A stretch of 64,000 nucleotides of DNA from positions 1-64,000 of the forward strand of contig NZ_NCXO01000020.1 of the NCBI RefSeq assembly GCF_002104795.1, read 5' to 3'. Of this stretch, positions 1-8,378 are shown in pieces. The number at the start of each line of letters is the position of its first letter. Position 1 is the first letter of the stretch. This stretch comes from Mycolicibacillus koreensis. GTDB taxonomy: Bacteria; Actinomycetota; Actinomycetes; Mycobacteriales; Mycobacteriaceae. The notes under the pieces are model-generated. The model saw only the letters and a program-made list of their open reading frames with translations. It was not told the DNA's origin and ran no database searches. The translations under genes and the position numbers were made by a program.

Positions 1-1
1 G

Positions 2-853
2 GCCCACGATCAGTTCATTTCACCGTTCGCGGCGTGTCGCCCGGACTCCCCATCTCCCAGGTTCGTGGTGAAGAGCCGAGAATCTAGATTGGTTGACACA
101 CAGTTCAATCCGAACGCTGCGCATCAGGGTGTGATGGAACGAACGTCACCTGTATGCGCATTTCGTGTTGCATTGCCGCTCACAAGACTGTCGGGCGCTC
201 CCAGATCAATGCGCGACCCCGTGGCGGAAGTCAGCCCGGCTGACGTCACAAATGGAAGGTCGAATTTCGGAGACACCTCACTATGCCAACTCGCTGAAGC
301 GATAGCAGGTGACATCGCTGTGAACGTGTCTCAAAAGGGCATTCCGGCTCATTCCGATCACGACACTGTCGCGGCGACATTTCTGACCAGCGACCCCTGC
401 GCTGCCGCGCTCGACCTTCATGCCGTCGACTTCATCTGGAACGAACCCCCAGCCGATGCGCAATGGGCGACAACATGGCGGCATCCAGGTGTCTGCGACC
501 TCCAACTGGGGCAGTCGAAAGGCAGGATCGACGTCTCATCCGCTGTGGTCAAATACGGCCTCGCCGTGTGGTCTGACGGCGTTGTCGAGTCGCCATCTGG
601 GCAAACGCCAGCCCGCAGCGAGCAAGACAATGTTGAGCTCTTCGACTTCACAACCAATAACGAGACCGCCTGTCGGGCTTTCGTTCTCGGGAAGAGCAAC
701 GTCAACATTGAGCCAGTCAGCGTCGGGATTGGTGCCCCTGATCTGGCCCCACCCACGCCGGTAGTAACTGTGCAACTGAGCATGCCGAAAGGCAGTAACT
801 GTACCGAAACCGCACAACAGACTGCCGTAGCGGCAATCAAGCGAGCGACCTAG
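2..853 (+). CDS. Partial tandem-domain DPC/Cys-motif protein (DUF3558-like), 5' end outside window
   Basis: The frame is open from base 2, so the start probably lies upstream; a GTG at 65 is the first internal start, but a protein starting there has no signal peptide. Two similar halves can be seen. The first, truncated here, keeps the closing part with SPVC and SLCQLAEAIAG. The second (from about base 383) has SDPCAAA, a Cys in HPGVC, a Cys in ETACRAF and a closing SNCTETAQQTAVAAIK. The DPC motif and Cys spacing resemble the DUF3558 family of mycobacterial exported lipoproteins. The next gene has the same two-half design, so the pair looks like a tandem duplication. Base composition is visibly lower in GC than the rest of the window. 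Function unknown; the family call is inferred from motifs. Confidence 0.55.
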   Translation, partial: AHDQFISPFAACRPDSPSPRFVVKSRESRLVDTQFNPNAAHQGVMERTSPVCAFRVALPLTRLSGAPRSMRDPVAEVSPADVTNGRSNFGDTSLCQLAEAIAGDIAVNVSQKGIPAHSDHDTVAATFLTSDPCAAALDLHAVDFIWNEPPADAQWATTWRHPGVCDLQLGQSKGRIDVSSAVVKYGLAVWSDGVVESPSGQTPARSEQDNVELFDFTTNNETACRAFVLGKSNVNIEPVSVGIGAPDLAPPTPVVTVQLSMPKGSNCTETAQQTAVAAIKRAT

Positions 854-921
854 CTACGCCGCGGAGGAGTGGCACTCCCGGTTGGCGCAAAGGAGTTGTA
901 CGAGATGTTCGAGGACTGTCC

Positions 922-2004
922 GTGAAACGACGGCACGACGAAAGAATGGCCCGGATCCTCGCCGTGCCGATCGCCCTGGTGACGATCGCGGGGTGCGCTC
1001 ACGACAGCTCAGGAGGCGGGGGGCCACCATCGATGGATCCGACCGCCAATCCGAGCGCGTTCTTCGCCGGCCGCGTCGAGACTTACGGGCAGTACCTCAC
1101 CCCACGCGAGATCAACGAGCGGGCCGTGGCTCGCGCCGTTCAGTGCATCGACCCCTGCGGTTTCGTTGACTCGACCACTGCTGAGAAAAGTATCCCAGGC
1201 GTAATGGGATACGGATACGGCTCCGGCCTGGGGGCTTGCACAGTGTTTCAGGACCCCGGTGGTGAACGTCCGGCGTCGAACGTGACTATCTACCTTAACT
1301 ACACCGCTGAGACCGCGGCGGCGCACGACGAATCCGAACACAATGACACCTTCAACGTCGACGGCATCACAGTAACGGAATCAGCCGTCGGAGCATTGTG
1401 CGTCGAGACGTTTTCCCTCGGGCTGGCGAGCTTGCCGGGTGCGCCGAAAGATCCCGAGATGATCGCTTATTTCGACGCCGCGTTCCCCTTGGTCGTGTCT
1501 AGCAAAAGGGCCGGAGACCCATCCTGCGGGCAAGCCAAGGCCATGGCGTTGGCGGCGGCGAAGATCAGGGCTGCGAATCTCCCGTTGCGCGACACCCACA
1601 GTCCCATACCGGTGCCGCTGCTGGCTGAAGACCCCTGTGCCGTGTTCCCGGAACTCACCGGATTCACCAAAGCCTTTGATGTCGTGCCGGACAGATGCAT
1701 GTTCACCGGCGGCGGAAACACCCCAGTGGGGTTGGAATTCAGCTCCATCGAAGCGCATTACGTTCGTCACGCCCCGACTTCATCAATAGAGTCGCACGAA
1801 GGTGTCCTGCTCTATACCGGGCTTGAGCACCCAGGCTGCAGCCCCGTGTACGTTGTGACCGGGCCACCGCTGGAGCCGGTGCCGATCGGCCCGCACGCGG
1901 CGGGCTTCGAGGATGCTCCTCTGCCCGATATCGAAGTGCGCGGTGGCAACTGCGAGCAGAACAAACAAATCGCTCTAGTCGCTGCGAAAAAATTTACTCA
2001 CTGA
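922..2004 (+). CDS. Two-domain DPC-motif lipoprotein (DUF3558-like)
   Basis: A 360-residue protein that begins with a basic stretch, a hydrophobic segment and a lipobox ending IAGC (Cys25), so it is probably a surface lipoprotein. The GTG at 922 has a GAGGA Shine-Dalgarno six bases upstream; an ATG at 946 is an alternative. It contains two copies of one module. Copy 1 has IDPCGFVD, then single Cys in GACTVF, LCVETF and DPSCGQAKAMALAAAK. Copy 2 has EDPCAVF, then DRCMF, HPGC and GNCEQNKQIALVAAKK. The four-Cys pattern per module suggests two disulfides each. It lies 69 bp after a paralogue of the same architecture and probably shares its transcript. Role unknown. Confidence 0.65.
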   Translation: MKRRHDERMARILAVPIALVTIAGCAHDSSGGGGPPSMDPTANPSAFFAGRVETYGQYLTPREINERAVARAVQCIDPCGFVDSTTAEKSIPGVMGYGYGSGLGACTVFQDPGGERPASNVTIYLNYTAETAAAHDESEHNDTFNVDGITVTESAVGALCVETFSLGLASLPGAPKDPEMIAYFDAAFPLVVSSKRAGDPSCGQAKAMALAAAKIRAANLPLRDTHSPIPVPLLAEDPCAVFPELTGFTKAFDVVPDRCMFTGGGNTPVGLEFSSIEAHYVRHAPTSSIESHEGVLLYTGLEHPGCSPVYVVTGPPLEPVPIGPHAAGFEDAPLPDIEVRGGNCEQNKQIALVAAKKFTH

Positions 2005-2059
2005 CGGGAACTGGAATTTTAAACGGCCGGTTGCCATTCCGCTCTCATTGAGCGGGTGG

Positions 2060-2245
2060 TGCATGTGGTCGCCTCCGGGTGAGACAGCGGCATCGTGCCC
2101 CGGGTTGCGGGGTGGTGTCGACGTCGGTCAACGAACACACGATCACCTCGCCGAGATGCGTTCCCGGTGGTCCCGACAGCGTCGTGGTGCGCTGGCGCAA
2201 GACCCGCTGGAACTGCCGGGAGGACTACTGCGCGAGATCCTCCCG
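2060..2245 (+). pseudogene. Remnant of an ISL3-family transposase N-terminus
   Basis: One frame (from about 2079) encodes CGVVSTSVNEHT, then RWRKTRWNCREDYCARSS, before a premature stop. This resembles the Cys-rich zinc-finger start of ISL3-family transposases (CPxCG...STSV...RW.CRxxxC). Only about 60 codons survive; the catalytic core and terminal repeats are absent. It is a decayed IS fragment beside the tRNA-Ser. Confidence 0.5.
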
Positions 2246-2410
2246 TTATCTGGGAGTACCCGCGTGAGACGCCGGACGGCGATCAAGTTGACCTTGTGGA
2301 GGTCATGCGCCTCTTCCGAGTTGATGGGGTTTCTGGGGTGACCGATTCGGATCGTGTCGGTGACCGCCAGCCGGGGTGATCTGTCACCGATGACGCGACT
2401 CATCACACAG

Positions 2411-2497
2411 CGGTGGCGGAGGGATTTGAACCCCCGGATGGTTTTACCCACCTCTCGCTTTCAAGGCGAGTGCATTAGGCCGCTCTGCCACGCCACC
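2411..2497 (-). tRNA. tRNA-Ser (anticodon UGA)
   Basis: On the minus strand a full 87-nt class II tRNA can be folded. The 7-bp acceptor stem GGTGGCG/CGCCACC is followed by discriminator G. The anticodon loop reads CTTGAAA (anticodon TGA), there is a long variable arm, and the T-loop reads GGTTCAAATCC. The 3' CCA is not encoded. Its 3' end faces the accessory segment at 1-2410. Confidence 0.95.
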
Positions 2498-2540
2498 GCC
2501 GACCAGCCTAACGGGGCCCGGAATGGGTAGCGTCGAGCCC

Positions 2541-3512
2541 ATGCGTGCGATCACCGTCGAGGGCCCCGACCAGCTGCAGTGGCGCGAAGTCCCCGAGCCG
2601 ATCCTCGGCCCCGGCGAGGTGCTGATCCGCGTCGCGGCCGCCGGGGTCAACCGAGCGGATCTGCTGCAGGCCGCCGGGCACTATCCGCCCCCGCCGGGGG
2701 CGAGCGAGATTCTCGGCATGGAGGCCGCCGGGACCATCGCCGCCATCGGCGACCAGGTCAGCGGCTGGTCGGTGGATCAACCGGTCTGCGCTCTGCTGGC
2801 CGGCGGCGGCTACGCGCAGTACGTCGCGGTGCCCGCCGGGCAGTTGCTGCCGATCCCGGCCGGTGTCGATCCGGTCGCAGCGGCCGGACTGCCGGAGGTG
2901 GCCTGCACGGTCTGGTCGAACCTGGTGATGGCCGCCGGGTTGTACGCCGGGCAGACGCTGCTCATCCACGGCGGAGCCAGCGGGGTCGGCAGCCACGCGA
3001 TCCAGGTGGCGCGCGAGCTGGGGGCGCGCGTGGCGGTCACGGCCGGCTCGGCGGAGAAGTTGTCGCTCTGCGCCGAGTTGGGGGCGGAGATCCTGATCAA
3101 CTACCGCGACGACGACTTCGTGGCACGGCTGACCGAGGCGGGGGGCGCCGACCTGATCCTCGACATCATCGGCGCCGACTACCTGGACCGCAACCTCACC
3201 GCCCTGGCTCCCGACGGGCAGCTGGTGGTCATCGGCATGCAACGCGGGGTGAAGGGACAGCTGAACCTGGGGACGTTGATCGGCAAACGCGCCCGCATCA
3301 TCGGCACCGCGCTGCGCGGCCGCCCGCTGGACGGCCCGAACGGCAAGGCCGCGATCGTCGCTGCGGTCACCGAGCGGGTGTGGCCGCTCATCGCCGAGGG
3401 GCGAGTGCGTCCGGTGATCGGCGCGCAGCGCCCGGTCGAGCAGGCCGGCGAGGCGCATGAGCTGCTCGCGTCGGGCGCGGTTGCGGGCAAGGTCGTGCTG
3501 ACCGTGTCCTGA
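2541..3512 (+). CDS. NAD(P)H:quinone oxidoreductase, zinc-independent MDR family (Rv3777-like)
   Basis: A 323-residue medium-chain dehydrogenase/reductase of the quinone oxidoreductase group, expected to reduce quinones or related electrophiles with NADPH in the cytosol. The catalytic-domain start is typical (VAAAGVNRADLLQAAGHYPPP, residues about 32-52), and the Rossmann motif HGGASGVGS lies at about 143-151. No structural zinc Cys cluster is present. I chose the ATG at 2541 because the family begins MRA; an in-frame ATG at 2523 would add six residues. It follows the tRNA-Ser on the opposite strand. Its stop codon abuts the first of two hairpin repeats. Confidence 0.85.
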   Translation: MRAITVEGPDQLQWREVPEPILGPGEVLIRVAAAGVNRADLLQAAGHYPPPPGASEILGMEAAGTIAAIGDQVSGWSVDQPVCALLAGGGYAQYVAVPAGQLLPIPAGVDPVAAAGLPEVACTVWSNLVMAAGLYAGQTLLIHGGASGVGSHAIQVARELGARVAVTAGSAEKLSLCAELGAEILINYRDDDFVARLTEAGGADLILDIIGADYLDRNLTALAPDGQLVVIGMQRGVKGQLNLGTLIGKRARIIGTALRGRPLDGPNGKAAIVAAVTERVWPLIAEGRVRPVIGAQRPVEQAGEAHELLASGAVAGKVVLTVS

Positions 3513-3569
3513 CTGTGCAGGTTATGGCGGTGATTTCGCCGATCCGTCGACCACTTCCTGCACACTCAC
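3512..3569 (+). repeat. Hairpin repeat, copy 1
   Basis: TGTGCAGG (3514-3521) and CCTGCACA (3557-3564) form the inverted ends of a 51-bp unit; the extended arms carry one mismatch. Most of it matches copy 2 at 4512-4568. An inner GGCG/CGCC pair can also form. It sits directly after the oxidoreductase stop codon and ends about 75 bp before the DUF559 gene. Confidence 0.8.
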
Positions 3570-3645
3570 CACCGCGGGTGCCTACGCGGGCCAGCCTGTG
3601 GATAGCTGAACACGCCACGGCGCCAACCCTGCCAGCATTTCCTAG

Positions 3646-4509
3646 GTGGCGGCAGAGCGATGGCCGTTCCTCGGCAGGGAGGCGGTGGCGGGCGGCACGC
3701 TGACGGCGTACCGGCTGCGCTGCCGTTATCGGGCGCTGTTTCGCAACGTCTACGTCACGCAAGACGCCGACATCACCGCGCTGACTCGGGCACGCGGGGC
3801 GTGGTTGTGGTCCGGTGGCGCGGCGACGCTGACCGGATTCTCCGCGGCCGCGGTGCACGGCGCGAAATGGCTCGACGCGAACCGGCCCGCCGAACTGAGC
3901 CGGCTCAACCGGCACTGCCCGGAAGGGATCGTCGCGCACAGCTACACCATCCCCGCGGTGGAGACCTGCGTCGTCGACAGGATGCGGGTGACGACTCCGG
4001 CGCGCACCGCCTTCGACCTCGGCCGGACACTGGCCACCGACCGCGCGGTGGTGGTGTTAGACGCGCTCGCCAACGCCACCGGTTTTCGGGTCGATGACGT
4101 CGTTGCCCTCGCCGACACCAAGCCGGGGTTTCGCGGGGTACAGCGGCTGCGGCAGACCCTGCGGCTGGTCGACGGGGGTGCCGAGTCACCGCAGGAGACA
4201 CGCTTGCGGCTGCGCCTAGTGCGTGCCGGCTTCCCCCCGATCACGACGCAGATCTGCTTCCGCGACGAGTTCGGGATCATCCGCATCCGGGTCGACATGG
4301 GCTGGCCACAGTGGAAAGTCGCGGTCGAATACGACGGGGTGCAGCACTGGTCGGATCGCCGTCAACGGTCCTGGGATATCGACCGGATCGCCATCCTCGA
4401 AAGCCTCGGCTGGACCGTCGTGCGGGTCAGCGCCGAGTTGATGTCGCGCCCGGACGTGATCATCGCCCGGGTCGCCGCAAAATTACGGGCAGCCGGCTGC
4501 CCGCTCTGA
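3646..4509 (+). CDS. DUF559/Vsr-like endonuclease-fold protein (AbiEi-like N-terminus)
   Basis: A 287-residue protein of a type common in mycobacteria. The N-terminal two thirds (about 1-170) resembles the AbiEi-like conserved region in such proteins, with YRLRCRYRALFRNVYV and LTGFSAAAVHGAKW. The C-terminal part has SPQET (Glu184), RVDMGW (Asp218), AVEYDG (Glu228, Asp230) and QHW followed by DRIAILESLGWTVVRVSAE. That is the layout of a DUF559/Vsr PD-(D/E)XK nuclease core. No partner antitoxin or methylase gene is adjacent. Start is the GTG at 3646. A near-identical hairpin repeat precedes it and another follows its stop within 3 bp. Whether it cleaves DNA is not known. Confidence 0.7.
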   Translation: MAAERWPFLGREAVAGGTLTAYRLRCRYRALFRNVYVTQDADITALTRARGAWLWSGGAATLTGFSAAAVHGAKWLDANRPAELSRLNRHCPEGIVAHSYTIPAVETCVVDRMRVTTPARTAFDLGRTLATDRAVVVLDALANATGFRVDDVVALADTKPGFRGVQRLRQTLRLVDGGAESPQETRLRLRLVRAGFPPITTQICFRDEFGIIRIRVDMGWPQWKVAVEYDGVQHWSDRRQRSWDIDRIAILESLGWTVVRVSAELMSRPDVIIARVAAKLRAAGCPL

Positions 4510-4511
4510 CC

Positions 4512-4568
4512 GAGTGTGCAGGTTATGGTCGCAAAACCGCCGATCCGTCGACCACTTCCTGCACACTC
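4512..4568 (+). repeat. Hairpin repeat, copy 2
   Basis: A perfect 11-bp inverted repeat, GAGTGTGCAGG (4512-4522) and CCTGCACACTC (4558-4568), with an inner GGTCG/CGACC stem. It starts 2 bp after the DUF559 stop. Most bases match copy 1 at 3512-3569, including CGATCCGTCGACCACTTCCT. It could be a terminator or a small mobile or regulatory palindrome. Confidence 0.85.
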
Positions 4569-4624
4569 ACGCGCTCGGCGCGCACTGGGAAGGCACGGCG
4601 GGCGCTGGGAAGGCCTAGGCCGGG

Positions 4625-5821
4625 TCAGCCGAGGGAGGCCAGGGCGCGCACCAACTGGTCGACCTCGGCGCTCGTGGAGTAGTGCCCCAGCCCGATCGTG
4701 ACGGCCCCGCCGATGTCGTTGACGCCGATCGCCTCCATCACCCGCGACGTCGGGTTGGACACCGCCAGCACCCCGTTGTCGGCGAGGCGTTGGATGACCC
4801 GCTCGGCGGGCACCTCCTGCACCACGAAGCTGACCACCGGGATCCGCTCTTCGGGGCTGCCGATCACCATCACCCGCGGCAGCGACCGCAACGACACCAG
4901 CAGATAGTCCAGCAGATGATCGAGGTAGGCCCCGGCGGCGCGCATCGAGGTGGCCAGCCGCTGTCGTCGGTCCCCGCGGGCGGTCTCGTCGAGCGCGGCC
5001 AGGTACTCGATGCTGGTGACCACCCCGGCCAGCAGCCCGAACTGATGCGCCCCGACCTCCAGGCGCGCCGCACCGACGGCGGTGGGATCCGGCGAGGGTG
5101 CGGTGAACGTGTCGATCACGCCGGGGTCGCGGAAGACCAACGCCCCGATCGGCGGTCCGCCCCACGCGGTGGCGTTGACCGCCACCACGTCGGCGTCGAC
5201 GTCGGCGACGTCGAGCAACCGGTACGGCGCGGCCGCAGCGTGGTCGACCACCACCAGCGCCCCCACGTCGTGGGCTTTCTTGGTGACCGAACGCAGGTCG
5301 GTGACCGTGCCCAGCACCGCCGAGGCGGAGGTGACCGCGACCAGTCGGGTGGCGTGGGTGAGCAACTCGTCCCACTGATAGCCGGGCAGCTCGCCGGTCT
5401 CGATGTCGACCTCGGCCCAACGCAGATTCGCCCCGTAGCGGTTGGCCGCGCGCACCCACGGCGCGATGTTGGCCTCCTCGTCGAGGCGGGTGACGACCAC
5501 CTCGTAGCCCAGACCGGAGCGTGACGACGACGCGTCGGCCAGCGCGGCGAGCAGCACCGCGCGGTCAGCGCCTAACACCACCCCGCGCGGGTCCGCACCG
5601 ACGAGGTCTGCCACCGCCTGCCGGGCGGCCTCGAGGACCGCGGCGCTGCGCCGCGCCGAGGGGTGCGGGCCGACCGCGGTGGCCGCCGACCCGCGGAACG
5701 CGGTGGAGACGGTGGTGGCCACCGAATCGGGAATCGCCATGCCGGCGGGCGCATCGAAGTAGACCCAGCCGTCGCCGAACGAGGGATGCAAACCGCGCAC
5801 CCGGGCGACGTCATAAGCCAT
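4625..5821 (-). CDS. Cysteine-desulfurase-like fold-type I protein lacking the PLP lysine (Rv3778c-like)
   Basis: A 398-residue protein of the class V aminotransferase/cysteine desulfurase superfamily. The start at 5821 (MAYDVARV) matches the family; an upstream in-frame start would add six residues. Cofactor-region features remain: [24 protein letters not shown], and [16 protein letters not shown] for the PLP aspartate. Where desulfurases carry the Schiff-base lysine (HKxxGP) it reads [11 protein letters not shown], with Ala or Thr instead. The mobile-loop cysteine region reads [12 protein letters not shown] without Cys. Standard PLP desulfurase chemistry therefore looks impossible. It may be a pseudoenzyme or use another mechanism. 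It stands alone on the minus strand, divergent from bpa. Confidence 0.75.
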   Translation of the reverse strand: MAYDVARVRGLHPSFGDGWVYFDAPAGMAIPDSVATTVSTAFRGSAATAVGPHPSARRSAAVLEAARQAVADLVGADPRGVVLGADRAVLLAALADASSSRSGLGYEVVVTRLDEEANIAPWVRAANRYGANLRWAEVDIETGELPGYQWDELLTHATRLVAVTSASAVLGTVTDLRSVTKKAHDVGALVVVDHAAAAPYRLLDVADVDADVVAVNATAWGGPPIGALVFRDPGVIDTFTAPSPDPTAVGAARLEVGAHQFGLLAGVVTSIEYLAALDETARGDRRQRLATSMRAAGAYLDHLLDYLLVSLRSLPRVMVIGSPEERIPVVSFVVQEVPAERVIQRLADNGVLAVSNPTSRVMEAIGVNDIGGAVTIGLGHYSTSAEVDQLVRALASLG

Positions 5822-5923
5822 GAGAGACACCTTAAGCATTTCTGGCAGTCGACAAAACCACGATGGCGCCCTGCCCGCTCGCCCGCGTCCGGACGCATTG
5901 CCCGTAATACTAATGCAGGCAGT

Positions 5924-5968
5924 GACCGCGCCCAGGACCGCGCCCAGGACCGCGCCCAGGACCGCGCC
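5924..5968 (+). repeat. 12-bp tandem repeat, about 3.75 units
   Basis: The unit GACCGCGCCCAG is repeated three times exactly, plus a partial GACCGCGCC. It lies in the intergenic region between the desulfurase-like gene and bpa, on the promoter side of both divergent genes. Confidence 0.85.
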
Positions 5969-6113
5969 GCAACTCGGCAGGTGAGGCCACCACCCGGATA
6001 CTCAGCGGGTATGGCGGACCGACGGACTAGGGTCAATGACCAGGCGCACAGCGGCGCCCCGGTCGGGTACGCGGACAGCGAGAGGCCACACAACACTGGG
6101 AGGCGCACACACG

Positions 6114-6638
6114 GTGAGTACCGGCGACGAGGACATCGAGGACATCGAGATCATCGGCGATGAGGATCCACAGCTGCTGACGGCAGCGGACGCCGACTCC
6201 GACGAGCGGTCGCTGACCGACCTGGTGGAACAGCCCGCCAAGGTGATGCGGATCGGCACCATGATCAAACAGCTCCTCGACGAGGTGCGCGCAGCGCCGC
6301 TGGATGAGGCCAGCCGCACCCGGCTGCGCGAGATCCACGAGACCAGCATCGCCGAGCTCGAGGAGGGCCTGGCCCCGGAGCTGCGCGAGGAACTCGACCG
6401 GCTCACCCTGCCGTTCGATGAGAACTCCGCGCCGTCGGACGCCGAGCTGCGGATCGCGCAGGCCCAGCTGGTCGGCTGGCTGGAAGGCCTGTTCCACGGT
6501 ATTCAGACCGCACTGTTCGCCCAGCAGATGGCCGCACGCGCCCAGCTGGAGAAGATGCGGCAGGGCGCGCTGCCGCCCGGGATCCAGCCGGGGCAGCCGG
6601 GCATGCCCGGGCACACCGGCACCGGGCAATACCTGTGA
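6114..6638 (+). CDS. bpa: Bacterial proteasome activator Bpa/PafE (Rv3780-like)
   Basis: A 174-residue helical protein that forms a ring on the 20S proteasome and opens its gate independently of ATP and Pup. The core SSLTDLVEQPAKVMRIGTM-type region is present as SLTDLVEQPAKVMRIGTMI, followed by the FHGIQTALFAQQMAARAQLE helix. The C-terminus GQYL is the gate-opening motif. The acidic N-terminus is variable, as in the family. Start is the GTG at 6114 behind a GGGAGG Shine-Dalgarno; the longer open frame is non-homologous. It overlaps wzt by 4 bp (GTGA), suggesting co-translation with the galactan export genes. Confidence 0.92.
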   Translation: MSTGDEDIEDIEIIGDEDPQLLTAADADSDERSLTDLVEQPAKVMRIGTMIKQLLDEVRAAPLDEASRTRLREIHETSIAELEEGLAPELREELDRLTLPFDENSAPSDAELRIAQAQLVGWLEGLFHGIQTALFAQQMAARAQLEKMRQGALPPGIQPGQPGMPGHTGTGQYL

Positions 6639-7477
6639 ACGAACCCCGGATCGAGACCCGCGACGCGTGGGTGGAGTTCCCGATCTTCGACGCCAAGTCC
6701 CGGTCGCTGAAAAAGGCGTTCCTGGGCAAGGCGGGCGGCGCGATCGGGCGCAACGCCTCCAACGTGGTGGTGATCGAGGCGCTGCGCGACATCACGATGT
6801 CGCTGAAGATGGGCGACCGGGTCGGCCTCGTCGGGCACAACGGCGCCGGCAAGTCCACGCTGCTGCGGCTGTTGTCGGGGATCTACGAGCCCACCCGGGG
6901 ATGGGCGAAGGTGGTCGGGCGGGTCGCGCCGGTGTTCGACCTCGGTGTCGGGATGGATCCGGAGATCTCCGGCTACGAGAACATCATCATCCGCGGACTG
7001 TTTCTGGGACAGACCCGCAAGCAGATGGCCGCGAAGGTCGATGAGATCGCCGAGTTCACCGAGCTCGGCGACTACCTGTCGATGCCGCTGCGCACCTACT
7101 CCACCGGCATGCGGGTGCGACTGGCGATGGGCGTGGTCACCAGCATCGACCCGGAGATCCTGCTGCTGGATGAGGGGATCGGCGCCGTCGACGCCGAGTT
7201 TTTGAAGAAGGCCCAGACGCGGTTGCAGAAACTGGTGGAGCGCTCCGGGATCCTGGTGTTCGCCAGCCACTCCAACGAGTTTCTGGCGCGGCTGTGCAAG
7301 ACCGCGATGTGGATCGACCACGGCAGCATCAAGATGACCGGTGGCATCGAAGACGTCGTGCGCGCCTACGAGGGCGAGGACGCCGCCCGCACGGTCCGCG
7401 AGGTGCTCGAGGAGACCGCCTCCGAAACCCGGTCGGCACGGCCCACGACCGCGCAGCGGACCGCCATCGATGAGTGA
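6635..7477 (+). CDS. wzt: Galactan ABC exporter ATPase Wzt (Rv3781-like)
   Basis: A 280-residue ABC ATPase that with Wzm is thought to flip lipid-linked galactan across the cytoplasmic membrane. The Walker A GHNGAGKST is at 67-75, with an H-loop-type FASHSNEF, Walker B ILLLDEGIGAVD and signature YSTGMRVRLAMG. No C-terminal carbohydrate-binding domain is present; length is typical of the short-form exporter. It overlaps bpa upstream and glfT1 downstream (8 bp), so the four genes bpa-wzt-glfT1-wzm form one coupled unit. Confidence 0.93.
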   Translation: MNEPRIETRDAWVEFPIFDAKSRSLKKAFLGKAGGAIGRNASNVVVIEALRDITMSLKMGDRVGLVGHNGAGKSTLLRLLSGIYEPTRGWAKVVGRVAPVFDLGVGMDPEISGYENIIIRGLFLGQTRKQMAAKVDEIAEFTELGDYLSMPLRTYSTGMRVRLAMGVVTSIDPEILLLDEGIGAVDAEFLKKAQTRLQKLVERSGILVFASHSNEFLARLCKTAMWIDHGSIKMTGGIEDVVRAYEGEDAARTVREVLEETASETRSARPTTAQRTAIDE

Positions 7478-8378
7478 GACGGTGTTCGCGGTGGTGGTCA
7501 CCCACCGCCGCCTCGAACAGTTGGCGCAGTCATTGACGACGGTGTGCGCTCAGACCCGGAGCCCGGACCATCTGATCGTCGTCGACAACGACGACGATCC
7601 CCGCGTGGCGCAACTGGTGGCAGGCCAGCCGATCCCGGCCACCTATCTGGGATCGCGGCGCAACCTCGGCGGGGCCGGCGGGTTCGCGTTGGGCATGCTG
7701 CACGCGCTGGCCGCCGGGGCGGACTGGATCTGGCTCGCCGACGACGACGGCCGGCCCGCCGACACCGCCGTGCTGGGCACCCTGCTGGACTGCGCTCGGC
7801 GTCACGGGCTCGCCGAGGTCTCCCCGATGGTCTGCAACATCGACGCCCCGGACCGCTTGGCGTTCCCGCTGCGCCGCGGTTTGGTGTGGCGTCGCCGCGC
7901 CGAGGAGCTGGCCGCCGACGGCGACACCGATCTGTTGCCGGGGATCGCTTCACTGTTCAACGGTGCGTTGTTCGCCGCCACCACCTGCGAGGCGGTGGGG
8001 GTGCCGGATCTGCGGCTGTTCGTGCGCGGCGACGAGGTGGAGTTGCACCGTCGGCTGGCGCGCTCCGGGCTGCCGTTCGGGACCTGCCTGACGACGACGT
8101 ATCTGCATCCGTGCGGCACCGACGAGTTCAAGCCGATCCTGGCCGGTCGCATGCACACCCAGTACCCCGACAACCCGGTCAAACGGTTCTACACCTACCG
8201 CAACCGCGGCTATCTGCTGTCCCAGCCGGGCATGCGGCGCCTGTGGGCGCAGGAGTGGGTACGGTTCGCCTGGTTCTTTCTGGTGTCCCGCCGGGACGTG
8301 GCCGGTCTGCGCGAGTGGATCCGGTTGCGCCGGCTGGGCCGCCGCGAACAGTTCGTCCGACCCGCGGAGCAGCCATGA
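7470..8378 (+). CDS. glfT1: Galactofuranosyltransferase GlfT1 (Rv3782-like)
   Basis: A 302-residue family 2 glycosyltransferase that adds the first galactofuranose residues to the rhamnosyl-GlcNAc-PP-decaprenyl linker at the inner membrane face. The GT-A fold start FAVVVTHRRLEQL is followed by a VVDNDDDP segment. The metal-binding DDD is at 91-93 in WLADDDGRPAD. The ATG at 7470 overlaps the end of wzt; the longer upstream frame is out of family. It overlaps wzm by 4 bp (ATGA). Confidence 0.92.
   Translation: MSETVFAVVVTHRRLEQLAQSLTTVCAQTRSPDHLIVVDNDDDPRVAQLVAGQPIPATYLGSRRNLGGAGGFALGMLHALAAGADWIWLADDDGRPADTAVLGTLLDCARRHGLAEVSPMVCNIDAPDRLAFPLRRGLVWRRRAEELAADGDTDLLPGIASLFNGALFAATTCEAVGVPDLRLFVRGDEVELHRRLARSGLPFGTCLTTTYLHPCGTDEFKPILAGRMHTQYPDNPVKRFYTYRNRGYLLSQPGMRRLWAQEWVRFAWFFLVSRRDVAGLREWIRLRRLGRREQFVRPAEQP

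Noticed and set aside
2143..2451. Minus-strand frame of 102 codons
   Set aside because: It runs through the tRNA-Ser gene and lacks a recognisable product.
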